Of a stretch of 64,000 nt of DNA, positions 45,187 through 54,857 are shown piece by piece. The position numbers were made by a program, and so were the translations under genes. Below the pieces are notes generated by a model. That model saw nothing but the letters and a program-made list of their open reading frames with translations. It did no database searches and had not been told where the DNA came from. The stretch comes from Psychrobacter sp. PG1 (GTDB taxonomy: Bacteria > Pseudomonadota > Gammaproteobacteria > Pseudomonadales > Moraxellaceae). The DNA lies in NCBI RefSeq assembly GCF_014897815.1, contig NZ_JABUZG010000058.1, forward strand, positions 1 through 64,000, written 5' to 3'. The first letter of the stretch is position 1, and every line of letters starts with the position of its first letter.

Positions 45187-45675
45187 TTAAAAGCTCATTA
45201 TCTTGGTGGTTTGATCGACCATTAACGCTCCGATATCAGCAGGATCAGCAGCACTCACGCCGTCAATCAGTGCCGACTGGTCAATACCCTTACCCGGTAG
45301 ATAAAGCGCACAAACCTCAACCTTGATATTGGTATTCTTCATAACCATTTGCATCAAACCCTGTGGGCTCATATTTTTAGGCGGTTGTGCTGTGGTCACA
45401 CTTTTGGGTGCGTCACGGAGTGCCATATCACCGGCTGGACCGCAGAGCAATACTCGAGTATTGGCACCTTGCTGCGCTGATTGCATAGTTAGCACCATCG
45501 ACATGAGCTGCACTTGAGCATCCTCTGATGTCACATTAATCAACATCGATGGCGTCGGTTTTTTATTCTCTGGAATGACGTCACTCTTTTGTGACATAGC
45601 ATTGGTCGCTGTACAGCCAACCATCAGTGAGGCGGCGCTTATAGCAATTGCAGTAGCAACTATCTGTTTCATCAT
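45187..45675 (-). CDS. DsrE-like lipoprotein
   Basis: About 162 residues. A signal peptide with lipobox (MVGC near residue 20) makes it a lipoprotein. The mature region has SMLINVTSEDAQVQLMSMVLTM, ANTRVLLCGPAGDMAL and VEVCALYLPGKG, a pattern like DsrE/F-fold small sulphur-relay proteins, with two cysteines. A GGAGAAG sequence directly before two consecutive ATG codons sets the start at 45675 or 45672. Role unknown; some periplasmic DsrE relatives bind metals or sulphur species. Confidence 0.7.
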   Translation of the reverse strand: MMKQIVATAIAISAASLMVGCTATNAMSQKSDVIPENKKPTPSMLINVTSEDAQVQLMSMVLTMQSAQQGANTRVLLCGPAGDMALRDAPKSVTTAQPPKNMSPQGLMQMVMKNTNIKVEVCALYLPGKGIDQSALIDGVSAADPADIGALMVDQTTKIMSF

Positions 45676-45790
45676 CTTCTCCATTTATCAACAATCATTA
45701 AAATCATCGTTATTAAACTATACACTAAAATATATTAATAAAAGGTATAATATTATTTATGATAAGAAAATTATGATAAGAAATACAATC

Positions 45791-45808
45791 TGTGGCGTGT
45801 CCTCATTT
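45791..45808. repeat. Single end of the dispersed repeat family
   Basis: TGGCGTGTCCTCATTTTG matches the outer 17 bases of the repeat. It lies 28 bases beyond the stop of the metallopeptidase gene. No second arm is visible. Confidence 0.55.
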
Positions 45809-45835
45809 TGAGAAGAAAAGAATACAGCACTGCGA

Positions 45836-46327
45836 TCAACTCAGTTCGCGCCAGTGCAACCATAACCGCGTATCAAGCTCAAACTGATGATACTCAGGCT
45901 CCATATGACAGCATAATTGATAAAACGCTTTGTTGTGCTCATGCTCTTTAAAATGCGCCAGCTCATGCACGACAATCATGCGCAAAAACTCAGGCGGCGC
46001 TTCTTGAAACAAGCTCGCCACGGTGATGCTGTTATGAGATTTTAGCTTACTGCCCTGTATGCGAGACTGGGTGGTATGAATACCTAGCGCATGTTTGAGG
46101 ACCGTTAATTTACTGCTATAGCTAACATTCGATAGCTGTCCCACTTTGCGCATATATTGGTTCTTTATCTCATTGATATACTGATAAAGCGCCTTATCAC
46201 TTTTTATTTGGTGCTGAGTGGGATACTTTTTTTCTAGATATGCGCCCAATTTACCATCGCTAATCAGCAATGCCGCTTGGGTCTGAACTTGCTCAGAATA
46301 ATGAGCGATATACTTTAATGTGGTCAC
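45836..46327 (-). CDS. YgjP/WLM-type zinc metallopeptidase domain protein
   Basis: A 163-residue protein with a zinc peptidase motif: MIVVHELAHFKEHEHNKAFY, the HExxH of HELAH with a second histidine pair (HNKAF) as in the YgjP/DUF45 group. A NVSYSSKLTVLKHALGIHTTQSRIQGSKL stretch precedes it, with a conserved gly/arg segment. It is shorter than YgjP because it is a single domain. Cytosolic; substrate unknown. Its stop is followed by a repeat end at 45791. Confidence 0.8.
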   Translation of the reverse strand: MTTLKYIAHYSEQVQTQAALLISDGKLGAYLEKKYPTQHQIKSDKALYQYINEIKNQYMRKVGQLSNVSYSSKLTVLKHALGIHTTQSRIQGSKLKSHNSITVASLFQEAPPEFLRMIVVHELAHFKEHEHNKAFYQLCCHMEPEYHQFELDTRLWLHWRELS

Positions 46328-46414
46328 AAACTTATCCTTTGCTAATATTTCGAAACTGATAACTCGAAACGTATCTTTATATATTTTACCCTATATCTAC
46401 CTATTTTATTTTTC

Positions 46415-46458
46415 ATAAAACAACCCCATAAGCTGTATTCAACTTATGGGGTTGTTTG
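46415..46458 (-). terminator. Strong terminator after betT
   Basis: AAAACAACCCCATAAG (46417-46432) pairs with CTTATGGGGTTGTTT (46443-46457) around a ten-base loop. On the minus strand it ends in a U-run 60 bases beyond the betT stop; symmetric flanks could also stop rightward transcription. Confidence 0.85.
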
Positions 46459-46517
46459 TTACGATGTTTTTACTTAAGTGTTTTTACTTAAATATTCAGG
46501 GCGTGTTGATAAATCAA

Positions 46518-48563
46518 TTAACGCTCTAAATGTAGATACTGCAAATGGCGCTCGTACTGATTTAATATATCGACCAATACTTGCTCTTTGGAGTAACCAA
46601 CCAAGTCATACTCTTGTGAGCCTTCACTTAAGAACACTTCCGCACGGTAATAGTACTCTGCATTCTTAGTTGAGGTGCTCAATGTAAAGTTAGGACGCTC
46701 AGCTTTAATCAAATTTACTTCATAAATAAAGTCATCTTCATCGCCATGTCCAACCCGTAATTTTAGACCATCTATTTGACCGCTACTCTCATCCATGCCT
46801 TCATCTATATCTTGTCCGATATGTTCAGGGTTACGGATGTCCAAAGAGGTTTTTAGACCGCCTGCCGCAAATTCTTTTTCAACTTCCGTCATGGCAGGTC
46901 TAACCACATTTTGTAAAAAGCGTTCAACTTGAGCATGTCTAGGGAAACTGACGATACGTTGCAAGCGTGCTTTCCAGCTCTTACCACTATCCAGCACATT
47001 AGCCGTACCAATCGTACTTGCCTTACGTTTATTACCTTCCTCTTTTAGCGACTTCCACATTGACATCATATAAAGTACAAGAATGAGCGAGAATGGCAAA
47101 CCTGCAATGACAGATACTGACTGCAATGACGCAAAGCCGCCAGCAAACAATAATCCTAAAGTGATAAGACCTGTTGCTGCTGCCCAAAACAGACGCAACC
47201 AAACCGGGGCATCGGTGTCATTGGTCATGCCGCGCGAGCTCAAATTCGCTAATACTAACGCACCTGAGTCAGCTGAAGTCACAAAGAATACTAAACCAAT
47301 GACCACACCAGCAAATGATAAAACGTCACTGTAAGGAAAATACTCAAACAAGGCAAACATACCCATGGCGGCGTCATTAACAGCGATTTCACCAAGCTCA
47401 GTTGCTCCATTAGCAACCAAGTCTATCGCTGAATTACCAAAGATAGAGAACCAGGCAAAAATGAAACCCAGCGGAATAAACATCACGCCAAAGACAAACT
47501 CACGTAAGGTACGACCACGGCTAATACGCGCGATAAATAGACCAACAAATGGTGCCCAAGCGACCCACCATGCCCAGAAAAATATCGTCCAGCCTGATTT
47601 CCAATCAGCACCAGCAGTACCGTCATAGGCATATACATCAAAAGTTTTAAAGAGAATGGTTTGAAAGTATTGACCAATATTTTGGGTAAAAGTATTCAGC
47701 AAATACACCGTATTACCCATCACCAATATGGCGATTAATAATAATATCGACGATAGCATATTAAATTCAGATAAACGGCGGACGCCCTTTTCCACACCTG
47801 TCATCGCCGAAATAGCCGCAGCAGCAACGACACCTACAATAATAAGCGTCTGCACTGTTTTACTAGATTCAATACCAAAAACATGGGTCAATCCAGCATT
47901 GGCCTGCAATACTCCAATACCTAAGCTGGTCGCAATACCCATCAAGGTACAAACGACGCCAAAGGTATCAATGCCATCGCCAAGCCAGCCTTTGATCAAG
48001 CGCTCGCCAAAGATAGGCGTCAGTGGTGAACGCAGTGCCAATGGCATGTTTTTACGATACGCAAAATATGCCAATGCCATACCGATTAGTGCATAAATAC
48101 CCCAACCATGTAGCCCCCAATGTAAAAAGGTTTGCGCAAGTGCTTCGCGCATCGCTTCTGCACTGGCAGGCTCCAGCCCCGTATGTGGCGTTAAATAATG
48201 CATCAATGGCTCAGAGGCACCAAAAAACAATAAATCAATACCAATACCCGCAGAGAACAGCATCGCGGCCCATGCTAGGAAAGGAAACTGGGCTTTTTCG
48301 TGATCTTGCCCAAGCTTGATATCGCCGTATTTAGAAAAACCAACAAATAGTGCAAATATACTATAAGCGGCAACCACCAGCATGTAATACCAGCCAAAAC
48401 TCTCTGATACCCATGACATGCTTGAGCTTAACAATGTCTCACTATAATCTGGAAACGCAATCGTCCAGATAATTAATAAAATAGAAATAATAGCTGAACC
48501 TAAAAAAACCGTCTTGTTTAGAGTCAGGGGTTTCGTCGCATCTTTTGATGGCGAGCTGTACAT
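46518..48563 (-). CDS. betT: Choline/betaine/carnitine transporter BetT (BCCT family)
   Basis: A 681-residue secondary transporter with 12 helices up to about residue 500 and a long cytosolic C-terminal domain of about 170 residues, typical of proton-coupled BetT and thought to sense osmotic strength. The BCCT signature is visible in WTIFFWAWWVAWAPFVGLFIARISRG (two parts), with GWYYMLVVAAYSIF near the N-terminus. The frame extends 43 codons upstream, but the ATG at 48563 has TGAGG in place and matches family N-termini. It supplies choline to BetA and BetB. A terminator between betA and betT suggests its own promoter. Confidence 0.93.
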   Translation of the reverse strand: MYSSPSKDATKPLTLNKTVFLGSAIISILLIIWTIAFPDYSETLLSSSMSWVSESFGWYYMLVVAAYSIFALFVGFSKYGDIKLGQDHEKAQFPFLAWAAMLFSAGIGIDLLFFGASEPLMHYLTPHTGLEPASAEAMREALAQTFLHWGLHGWGIYALIGMALAYFAYRKNMPLALRSPLTPIFGERLIKGWLGDGIDTFGVVCTLMGIATSLGIGVLQANAGLTHVFGIESSKTVQTLIIVGVVAAAAISAMTGVEKGVRRLSEFNMLSSILLLIAILVMGNTVYLLNTFTQNIGQYFQTILFKTFDVYAYDGTAGADWKSGWTIFFWAWWVAWAPFVGLFIARISRGRTLREFVFGVMFIPLGFIFAWFSIFGNSAIDLVANGATELGEIAVNDAAMGMFALFEYFPYSDVLSFAGVVIGLVFFVTSADSGALVLANLSSRGMTNDTDAPVWLRLFWAAATGLITLGLLFAGGFASLQSVSVIAGLPFSLILVLYMMSMWKSLKEEGNKRKASTIGTANVLDSGKSWKARLQRIVSFPRHAQVERFLQNVVRPAMTEVEKEFAAGGLKTSLDIRNPEHIGQDIDEGMDESSGQIDGLKLRVGHGDEDDFIYEVNLIKAERPNFTLSTSTKNAEYYYRAEVFLSEGSQEYDLVGYSKEQVLVDILNQYERHLQYLHLER

Positions 48564-48743
48564 AAAAGACCTCAATAGGTAAATTAAACAGGGTCTGATA
48601 TTGATTTGTCCGTCATAACTTGATGACTGTATGACGCACAAAGCAGTACCAATAAATGAAAATTGCGATGTAAATAAAAATTTAAATGACAATTAAAGGC
48701 AGCCACAACAGTATTAAAAATACTTAATACGTTAGCGCTGATG

Positions 48744-48770
48744 AAAAAGACCTTTGCGTGGAAAGGTCTT
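48744..48770 (-). terminator. Terminator between betA and betT
   Basis: AAGACCTT (48747-48754) and AAGGTCTT (48763-48770) form an eight-base stem, reading on the minus strand into a U-run. It is about 50 bases past the betA stop and so separates betT from the betIBA transcript. Confidence 0.75.
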
Positions 48771-48820
48771 CTTATTGGAATTGCTTATATATTTCATTGC
48801 CTATTAGCTCATATAGTTCT

Positions 48821-50521
48821 TTATACAGTAGAGCGGTAAGCGCGCATCGGCTCAGTTCTAAGCGGTGCACCATTGGCAACGTAATAATCTACCGTCGAAC
48901 GTGGTAGCTGCTTACCGCGCATCTTATCGACGATTTTTTCTGCCAGCATAATGGTAGTGGCGTTTAGATTACCACTGATGATATTTGGCATAATCGACGC
49001 ATCAACGACGCGCAAGCCATCGATGCCGTGTACGAGTCCTTCGCCATTGACCACCGAATCATTACCTTCACCCATCGCACAGGTACACGACGGATGGTAA
49101 GCCGTTTCGCTATGATTACGGACATATTCGTCTAGCTGCGCATCAGTCACCAAGTCATCGGTTGGTGCAATGGCGCGACCACGATAAGGATCAAGTGCTG
49201 GCTGATTCATAATCTCACGGGTGATACGCATTGCCGCACGGAACTCGTGCCAGTCTTGGTCGTGAGACATATAGTTAAACAAGATGCTCGGATGCGCGCT
49301 TGGGTCTTTTGAGGTCAGCTTGACGCGACCACGACTTGGCGAACGCAATGAGCCCACATGCGCTTGGAAACTGTGCGACTTCACTGCACTACGACCATCG
49401 TAGCGCACTGCTAATGGCAAGAAGTGGTACTGAATATTAGGATGGGTAAACTTCTCGTCGGTACGAATAAAGCCGCCACCTTCAAACTGATTTGAGGCGC
49501 CCAGCCCTGTGCCATTGAACAACCATTCGGCACCAATGGCTGGCTTATTCCACCATTTATTGGCAGGAGCAATCGACACTGGCAACTTACATTCGTACTG
49601 CATATACAGCTCTAAATGGTCTTGTAGATTATTACCAACACCCGGTAAATCTAAAATCTCATTGACACCCAAATCTTTAAGCCATTGACCAGGACCAATA
49701 CCAGAGCGCTGCAATAATTGCGGCGAGGCAATCGCACCTGATGAAACAATCACCTCACGAGACGCGTAAAAATTCTTGGTTTGACCTTGATGGGCGACTT
49801 TAACGCCGACAGCACGTTTGCCATCGAACAAAATCACGTCAGTCAATGCACCCGTCAAAATGGTGATATTGCTACGCGGTTTGGCGCGGTCAAGATAACC
49901 GCGAGCTGTTGATGCGCGGCGACCATTAGGCGTCACAAAGCGATCCATCGGCCCAAAGCCTTCTTGTTGATAGCCGTTTAAATCATCCGTGCTTGGATAG
50001 CCTGCTTGCACGCCTGCTTCGATCATCGCTTGGAACAGCGGATTGACCCCTGGCTTTGAAGTGGTCATCTCGACGGGACCATCGACGCCATGATAGTCGT
50101 TCTCGCCAGCATCGCGATTCTCTAATTTTTTGAAATACGGCAAGCAGTCCAAATAGGTCCAATCTTCTAAACCTTTAATTTGAGACCAATCGTCAAAATC
50201 CAAGGCATTACCACGGATATAACACATCCCATTAATCAGAGACGAGCCGCCCAGTCCTTTACCGCGACCGCAATCCATGACGCGGTTATTCATATAAGGC
50301 TCAGGATCGGTCTTATAACCCCAGTTATAAGTAGTACCTTGCAACGGCATCGCGAGCGCTGCTGGCATCTGCGTGCGAAAGTCTAAGCGATGGTCTGGAC
50401 GACCCGCTTCTAACAGCAACACCTTAATGTTGGCATCTTCGGTCAAACGGGTGGCCAGCACATTGCCTGCTGAGCCTGCGCCGACGATGATGTAGTCATA
50501 TTCAGGTGTGGTTGATGTCAT
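48821..50521 (-). CDS. betA: Choline dehydrogenase BetA
   Basis: A 566-residue GMC-family flavoprotein that oxidises choline to betaine aldehyde at the inner membrane. The FAD fold is [22 protein letters not shown]; the GMC signatures are [20 protein letters not shown] and the [16 protein letters not shown] segment; the active-site histidine lies in [15 protein letters not shown] near residue 465. The ATG at 50521 is favoured over one four codons upstream because GGAG lies ten bases ahead. It is the second enzyme gene of the betB-betA run and follows betB with 117 bases between them. Confidence 0.95.
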   Translation of the reverse strand: MTSTTPEYDYIIVGAGSAGNVLATRLTEDANIKVLLLEAGRPDHRLDFRTQMPAALAMPLQGTTYNWGYKTDPEPYMNNRVMDCGRGKGLGGSSLINGMCYIRGNALDFDDWSQIKGLEDWTYLDCLPYFKKLENRDAGENDYHGVDGPVEMTTSKPGVNPLFQAMIEAGVQAGYPSTDDLNGYQQEGFGPMDRFVTPNGRRASTARGYLDRAKPRSNITILTGALTDVILFDGKRAVGVKVAHQGQTKNFYASREVIVSSGAIASPQLLQRSGIGPGQWLKDLGVNEILDLPGVGNNLQDHLELYMQYECKLPVSIAPANKWWNKPAIGAEWLFNGTGLGASNQFEGGGFIRTDEKFTHPNIQYHFLPLAVRYDGRSAVKSHSFQAHVGSLRSPSRGRVKLTSKDPSAHPSILFNYMSHDQDWHEFRAAMRITREIMNQPALDPYRGRAIAPTDDLVTDAQLDEYVRNHSETAYHPSCTCAMGEGNDSVVNGEGLVHGIDGLRVVDASIMPNIISGNLNATTIMLAEKIVDKMRGKQLPRSTVDYYVANGAPLRTEPMRAYRSTV

Positions 50522-50638
50522 AAAACGCTCCATAATATTAAAAAATCCATCATTTCATATCAGTAAGGCGGTGCCAAAAGGACAAATTAGTCCTAATAAT
50601 TCAGCCTTACCGTTTTAAAAATTTCACAGCACAAGTGA

Positions 50639-52153
50639 TTAAAATACCGATTCAAACTTACCCAATTCTACTTGGATAGATTTGGTCTGCGTATAATGCT
50701 CAAGGGCTTCAATGCCGTTTTCGCGGCCGATACCTGAGTGCTTATAACCACCCACTGGCATTTGTGCAGCCGACTCGCCCCACGTATTTAACCAGCAAAT
50801 ACCCGCTTCAATCTGTGCAATCACGCGATGAGCGCGGGTCAAGTCAGCAGTCACGACCCCAGCTGCCAAACCATACTCGGTATCATTGGCACGGCGAATC
50901 ACTTCTTCTTCAGTCTCATAAGTCAATATTGACATCACTGGGCCAAAGATTTCTTCGCGCACGATGGTCATATCGTCGCTGCAATCAGTGAATACCGTCG
51001 GTGCGACGAATGCACCGTTAGCAAGCCCTTTAGTCGTAACACGTTCACCACCTGTTAGCAGACGCGCACCACTCGCTTTTCCTTGCTTAATATAACTAAG
51101 CACTCTTTCCATATGTGGGAAGCTGACCAATGGACCCATATTAATATTTTCGTCCATCGGATCGCCCAATTTAATACGCTCGACACGCAATAATATGGCT
51201 TCTTCAAACTTGGCTTGTAAGGCTTTAGGGATGAACACGCGCGTGCCATTGGTACAGACTTGACCACTGCTATAGAAGTTCGCCATCATCGCGATGTCCG
51301 CAGCCGTGTCGATGTCCGCATCATCAAAGATGATCAATGGCGATTTACCACCAAGCTCTAATGTCACGTCTTTCAGCGACGATGATGCCGCACTCGACAT
51401 GACTTTTTTACCCGTCGGTACGCCACCAGTAAACGATACTTTGGCGATATCAGGATGCTGGGTTAATGCTTCGCCGACTTTATAATCCCCTTGCACGACG
51501 TTGAACACGCCGTATGGTAAGCCCGCTTCTGTCAATATTTCTGCCAGTTTTAGCGCCGTTAAAGGCGTGACTTCAGAAGGTTTAAAAATCATCGCATTGC
51601 CAGCGGCTAACGCTGGTGCTGCTTTCCACATCGCGATTTGAATAGGATAGTTCCACGCACCGATACCTGCGACGACGCCAAGTGGCTCGCGGCGAGTATA
51701 GACAAAGCTAGTATCACGCAATGGAATCTGACGACCTTCTATCATCGGCGCAAGCCCTGCATAATACTCAACGACATCAGCACCAGTCACGATATCGACA
51801 TATTTGGTTTCAGAAAGTGCTTTACCCGTGTCTTTGGTTTCAAGTAACGCGAGTACATCGTTGCGCTCACGTAATATCGCAACCGCCTTTAGCAAAATAC
51901 GACTGCGCTCAACCGCCGTCATTGCCGCCCAAACCTTTTGACCTTTTTGTGCCGCTTTTATGGCTTCGTTAATCTGTTCACTGGTCGTTTGCTGAACGGT
52001 AGTTAACACTTCACCCGTGGCTGGATTGATGTCTTCAAAGGTGGTTAATGAGTCATCGACAGCCAAATAACAGCCATTAATATAAGCGGTTTGAACCTTC
52101 TCTAAATCAATGATGTCTGTTAAGTTGTTGAGGTCTGTTTTTGAATCTGTCAT
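50639..52153 (-). CDS. betB: Betaine aldehyde dehydrogenase BetB
   Basis: A 504-residue NAD(P)-dependent aldehyde dehydrogenase that oxidises betaine aldehyde to glycine betaine. Conserved: [20 protein letters not shown] near 165, [14 protein letters not shown], catalytic glutamate in [10 protein letters not shown] and catalytic cysteine in [12 protein letters not shown] near 300, and IFGPVMSI near 400. GGAG lies six bases ahead of its ATG. It follows betI by 171 bases on the minus strand. Together with BetA it makes the osmoprotectant. Confidence 0.95.
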   Translation of the reverse strand: MTDSKTDLNNLTDIIDLEKVQTAYINGCYLAVDDSLTTFEDINPATGEVLTTVQQTTSEQINEAIKAAQKGQKVWAAMTAVERSRILLKAVAILRERNDVLALLETKDTGKALSETKYVDIVTGADVVEYYAGLAPMIEGRQIPLRDTSFVYTRREPLGVVAGIGAWNYPIQIAMWKAAPALAAGNAMIFKPSEVTPLTALKLAEILTEAGLPYGVFNVVQGDYKVGEALTQHPDIAKVSFTGGVPTGKKVMSSAASSSLKDVTLELGGKSPLIIFDDADIDTAADIAMMANFYSSGQVCTNGTRVFIPKALQAKFEEAILLRVERIKLGDPMDENINMGPLVSFPHMERVLSYIKQGKASGARLLTGGERVTTKGLANGAFVAPTVFTDCSDDMTIVREEIFGPVMSILTYETEEEVIRRANDTEYGLAAGVVTADLTRAHRVIAQIEAGICWLNTWGESAAQMPVGGYKHSGIGRENGIEALEHYTQTKSIQVELGKFESVF

Positions 52154-52324
52154 GCGGTGCTCCTATTAACGACTGGCAAAAGCCCTATAAACAAGCTAAT
52201 GCTAAATGATGTCGTCATGGGTTAAATGTTTAAAATAAATTTATATAGCCTATTGCTACAAGCCTGTCTTTCAATGCTTTTTTAATAAAAAAGCTGCTTT
52301 GATCAATCATTTAAGAACAGTGTT

Positions 52325-52897
52325 TTATTCATTCTCAGGTTGCGTCATTTTTATCAAACGCTTATGAATAGAGGTCTTATCTGAGATACTAATCCCTGAA
52401 AAATCAGAGAGCCAAATACCATCAGCCACCAGACGCACCATACATAATGTTTCGGTATTGTCGGTTGCTTGATGTTTCTTTAATTGTGCATTTGCCCACT
52501 TGGCCCACAACTCACGTAACTCGCTATCGCCTAGCATCAATGCATATAAGGTTGCTTGACTATCGAGCTCTTCCTGCCCTTTTTCGCCTAAGCTAATCGT
52601 GGCATTGATATAGGCACGAGTAAAAGAGCCATAACGCACAGGGTCTTCTGCCATGGCTTGATTAACTTCTGCCTCAAACCTAGCCATCGCATCATGAAAC
52701 ACTTCAAGGATGAGTGCATTTTTAGTGGTGAAATGATGCATCACCCCGCCTTTGGTCACCCCGACCGCATCAGCGACCGCCTGAAAGGTCACTTTTGATA
52801 AGCCCTGCTCTAACGTGATTCGCGCTGCCTGATCTAGTAGCGCACGACGGACAACTTCGGGCTGTTTTTTACGTTTGTAAGCGTTTTCCATTTCCAT
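52325..52897 (-). CDS. betI: Choline-responsive repressor BetI (TetR family)
   Basis: A 190-residue TetR regulator. The N-terminal helix-turn-helix is KVTFQAVADAVGVTKGGVMHHF (in two parts), near residues 37-58. Its distance to betB and the gene order mark it as BetI, which represses the bet genes until choline is present. Its start follows the stop of the SMR transporter with one base between (TAA-T-ATG), so the two are co-translated. BetI from E. coli is 195 residues, so the size fits. Another TetR sensing quaternary amines, QacR-like, is a possible alternative. Confidence 0.85.
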   Translation of the reverse strand: MEMENAYKRKKQPEVVRRALLDQAARITLEQGLSKVTFQAVADAVGVTKGGVMHHFTTKNALILEVFHDAMARFEAEVNQAMAEDPVRYGSFTRAYINATISLGEKGQEELDSQATLYALMLGDSELRELWAKWANAQLKKHQATDNTETLCMVRLVADGIWLSDFSGISISDKTSIHKRLIKMTQPENE

Positions 52898-52898
52898 A

Positions 52899-53243
52899 TT
52901 AGTGCACCACAGAATTAGAGAATAAGTTCATCACCACGACACCGCCCACAATCATAGCGATACCAACCACAGCTGCCGTATCAAGACTTTGCTTAAAAAA
53001 CATCAAGCCAACGAGCGATGTCAGCACAATCCCCAACCCGCCCCACAGTGCATAAGCAATACCAAGCGGTATGGTTTTGATGGTTTGAGTTAATAAGTAA
53101 AATGAGATGGCATAAAGCACACCCATAATCAGGGTCGGTACCAAACGCGTAAACTGCTCTGACTTGACTAAAAAGGTCGTGCCAACCACTTCGCAAATGA
53201 TGGCGATGGCTAGATAACCGTAAGCAATAGTGGTGGGACTCAT
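52899..53243 (-). CDS. Small multidrug resistance transporter (EmrE/QacE type)
   Basis: A 114-residue four-helix transporter. The essential membrane glutamate is in IAIICEVVGTTFLVKSE (residue 18 here), and the second half has PLGIAYALWGGLGIVLTSLVG, the SMR signature. Family members are antiparallel dimers that exchange quaternary ammonium cations for protons. It sits directly ahead of betI on the minus strand, one base separating the genes, and thus in the choline-betaine cluster. EmrE has been reported to export betaine and choline, so it may set the cytosolic level of these compounds. Confidence 0.88.
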   Translation of the reverse strand: MSPTTIAYGYLAIAIICEVVGTTFLVKSEQFTRLVPTLIMGVLYAISFYLLTQTIKTIPLGIAYALWGGLGIVLTSLVGLMFFKQSLDTAAVVGIAMIVGGVVVMNLFSNSVVH

Positions 53244-53739
53244 AATTAGGTTACCTGTCTCAGATTGATCACATATTAATAATGTATATACATTAAAGAA
53301 ACCATACGGTCGGTATTCTATAGAAATATTCTAGCAATGTGAAGGGCTGTTTCTGATTTTTTTGTTTCGAGGGAGGTACAGATTGTTTTACTATTCAAAA
53401 AGATAGGCGCCTTGTCGAATCAAATTACCGCTAGGTTTTATATCCAACCTACATAAATAAGGGTTTTGACCACTTTTAGCCATTTTTAGCCCATTTAGAG
53501 ATTTATCGATTGAATTGAAGACACGCCCTAGTCAAAAAATAATATTTTAACGGTCAAAATTTGCCAAAACAGCCCGCTTTATAAGGGATTACTGGTTATT
53601 TTTGACAGATAACAACAATATTTATAATTAATGGCATAATAAGGTTGACAGCCTATAACAACTTGGCTAAAATGTGCCCCACATAACGCAAACAAGACAA
53701 GCAATAGCGCTTATCTAACTTATCGTTATACCAACTTAT
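53244..53739. other. Intergenic region with bet promoter side and a repeat end
   Basis: A 496-base A+T-rich gap. The 53244-53400 side must carry the promoter of the SMR-betI genes; inverted GACGGTATG-like sequences near 53307-53316 (TACGGTCGGTA) could be a TetR operator. A repeat end occupies 53470-53531. No coding region is supported. Confidence 0.4.
53470..53531 (-). repeat. Dispersed repeat end, inverted copy
   Basis: Read on the minus strand this is CTAGGGCGTGTCTTCAATTC followed by ATCGATAAATCTCTAAATGG and GCTAAAAATGGCTAAAAGTGG. It matches the segment at 2270-2345 nearly base for base in its first 20 positions and last 25. No opposite end was found within 200 bases. Confidence 0.7.
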
Positions 53740-53815
53740 TCTCCAATAGCTCAGTTGGTAGAGCAACGGACTGTTAATCCGTGTGTCCCTGGTTCGAGCC
53801 CAGGTTGGAGAGCCA
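53740..53815 (+). tRNA. tRNA-Asn (GUU anticodon)
   Basis: A 76-base cloverleaf: acceptor TCTCCAA pairs with TTGGAGA, D arm GCTC-AGTTGGTA-GAGC, anticodon stem ACGGA/TCCGT around CTGTTAA with anticodon GTT at 53773-53775, T arm CCTGG-TTCGAGC-CCAGG, and an encoded CCA at 53813-53815. Confidence 0.97.
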
Positions 53816-53821
53816 TATACT

Positions 53822-53857
53822 AAAAACCTTCATCATTATTTGATGAAGGTTTTTTTA
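53822..53857 (+). terminator. Terminator after tRNA-Asn
   Basis: AAAAACCTTCATCA (53822-53835) pairs with TGATGAAGGTTTTT across a five-base loop, followed by T residues. Confidence 0.88.
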
Positions 53858-53894
53858 TGGTTGCCGTTTTCAATTAAGAAGATAGTCGCAATCT

Positions 53895-54068
53895 TAGGGC
53901 GTGTCCTCATTTTAAAAGTGGTGACAAAAATGAGATAAATTGCCGTCAAACAAGGACAGTAGCACAAATAATGTCGAGATATTAATAAGCTATTTGACGA
54001 TGTTTGGCAAAATTTAGCCATTTTTAGTCCATTTAGAGGTTAATAGATTGAATTGAGGACATGACCTA
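53895..54068. mobile_element. MITE-like element with TAGGGCGTGTCCTCA ends
   Basis: A 174-base A+T-rich element without a coding frame. The left end TAGGGCGTGTCCTCATTTTA is matched by an inverted right end: rc of 54051-54068 reads TAGGTCATGTCCTCAATTC. The innermost right part holds the GGCTAAAAATGG-type stretch (ATTTAGCCATTTTTAGTCCATTTAG is split at 54012-54036). TA at both outer borders may be the target duplication. It is the only copy in the window with both ends, and explains the partial copies elsewhere. Confidence 0.65.
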
Positions 54069-54189
54069 GTGCGATTGGCATGGCTACGGTGTTCTTTTAG
54101 GCGTTTTTGTTGTATGGTAAGGATAGTTTTGATTGGGTTAGTTTTTGTCTGAGTGCTTCACTCTTACTCACTAAAAATAATGGTTTATT

Positions 54190-54531
54190 ATGATACCTGT
54201 ACGTGTGAAAAATAAGTTTTCTGATCATCCGCAAAAAATCATGCGCCCGATCAGTATTCGTTTGTCTGAAGAGATGATTTCGCTATTAGAAGCCACTTCA
54301 AAAGAGTTGGGGTTTAAACGCATCCAAGGGCTTATTCGTTTATATATTCGCCAAGGGCTTGACCGCGATCATCAAGACTACACCCTAGCCCATGATGAGG
54401 TGTTCATCGAAAGCCTGCGTAAACGCGGGGTCAGCCAGCGTATTATTGATGAGGCTATTGTTGTGACCCACAATAATAATATTACTCACTCACTATCTGA
54501 GCTGCAAGAAAATGACCAGACTCATGACTAA
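54190..54531 (+). CDS. Small DNA-binding-like protein (possible ribbon-helix-helix)
   Basis: A 113-residue protein. Residues about 18-60 read RPISIRLSEEMISLLEATSKELGF, then KRIQGLIRLYIRQGLDRD, a beta strand followed by two helices as in CopG/Arc-type ribbon-helix-helix regulators. The rest is charged and helical, ending EENDQTHD-like acidic residues. No partner toxin gene is next to it. GTTTATT precedes the start without a clear ribosome site, so the start is not secure. Target unknown. Confidence 0.55.
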   Translation: MIPVRVKNKFSDHPQKIMRPISIRLSEEMISLLEATSKELGFKRIQGLIRLYIRQGLDRDHQDYTLAHDEVFIESLRKRGVSQRIIDEAIVVTHNNNITHSLSELQENDQTHD

Positions 54532-54568
54532 CCATTCAAACAGTCATTAGGTGTTACTGCTGTTAATA

Positions 54569-54609
54569 AAAAAAGACTGAGTTTGCTTAACGGCACTCAG
54601 TCTTTTTTT
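54569..54609 (+). terminator. Terminator after the RHH-like gene
   Basis: AAAGACTGAGT (54572-54582) pairs with ACTCAGTCTTT (54595-54605) and is followed by a run of T. It supports the reality of the preceding gene. Confidence 0.88.
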
Positions 54610-54857
54610 GTGGGCGTAATAAAAATAGCTATTGTGACTAAAAATAACGATCATGATTGCTTGTCAAAACTTATTATAAATAGTACGTCTCCTACCCCTT
54701 TTTGCTGTCATATAACAAAAATATGCCTATTTTGCTTGCGATACAGCATTTAGCGATAATTAAACACAACCTCTCATCAAACGAGGTATATTAAGAAAAC
54801 GCTCATTATTTTGTTGTCATTCTTTATTATCCATAAAGAGTTCTAAGGAGGTGTACC
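54610..54857. other. Intergenic region before the lipoprotein gene
   Basis: About 250 A+T-rich bases between the terminator and the lipoprotein gene; it presumably holds the latter's promoter. No repeat or RNA structure was seen. Confidence 0.35.

Noticed and set aside
46498-46525. AGGGCGTGTTGATAAATC after betT as another repeat-family end
   Set aside because: Only the first nine bases match the family; the following CCTCA core is missing.
48821-50521. BetA as an AlkJ-type alcohol dehydrogenase
   Set aside because: Sequence alone would allow it, but the position between betB and betT supports choline dehydrogenase.
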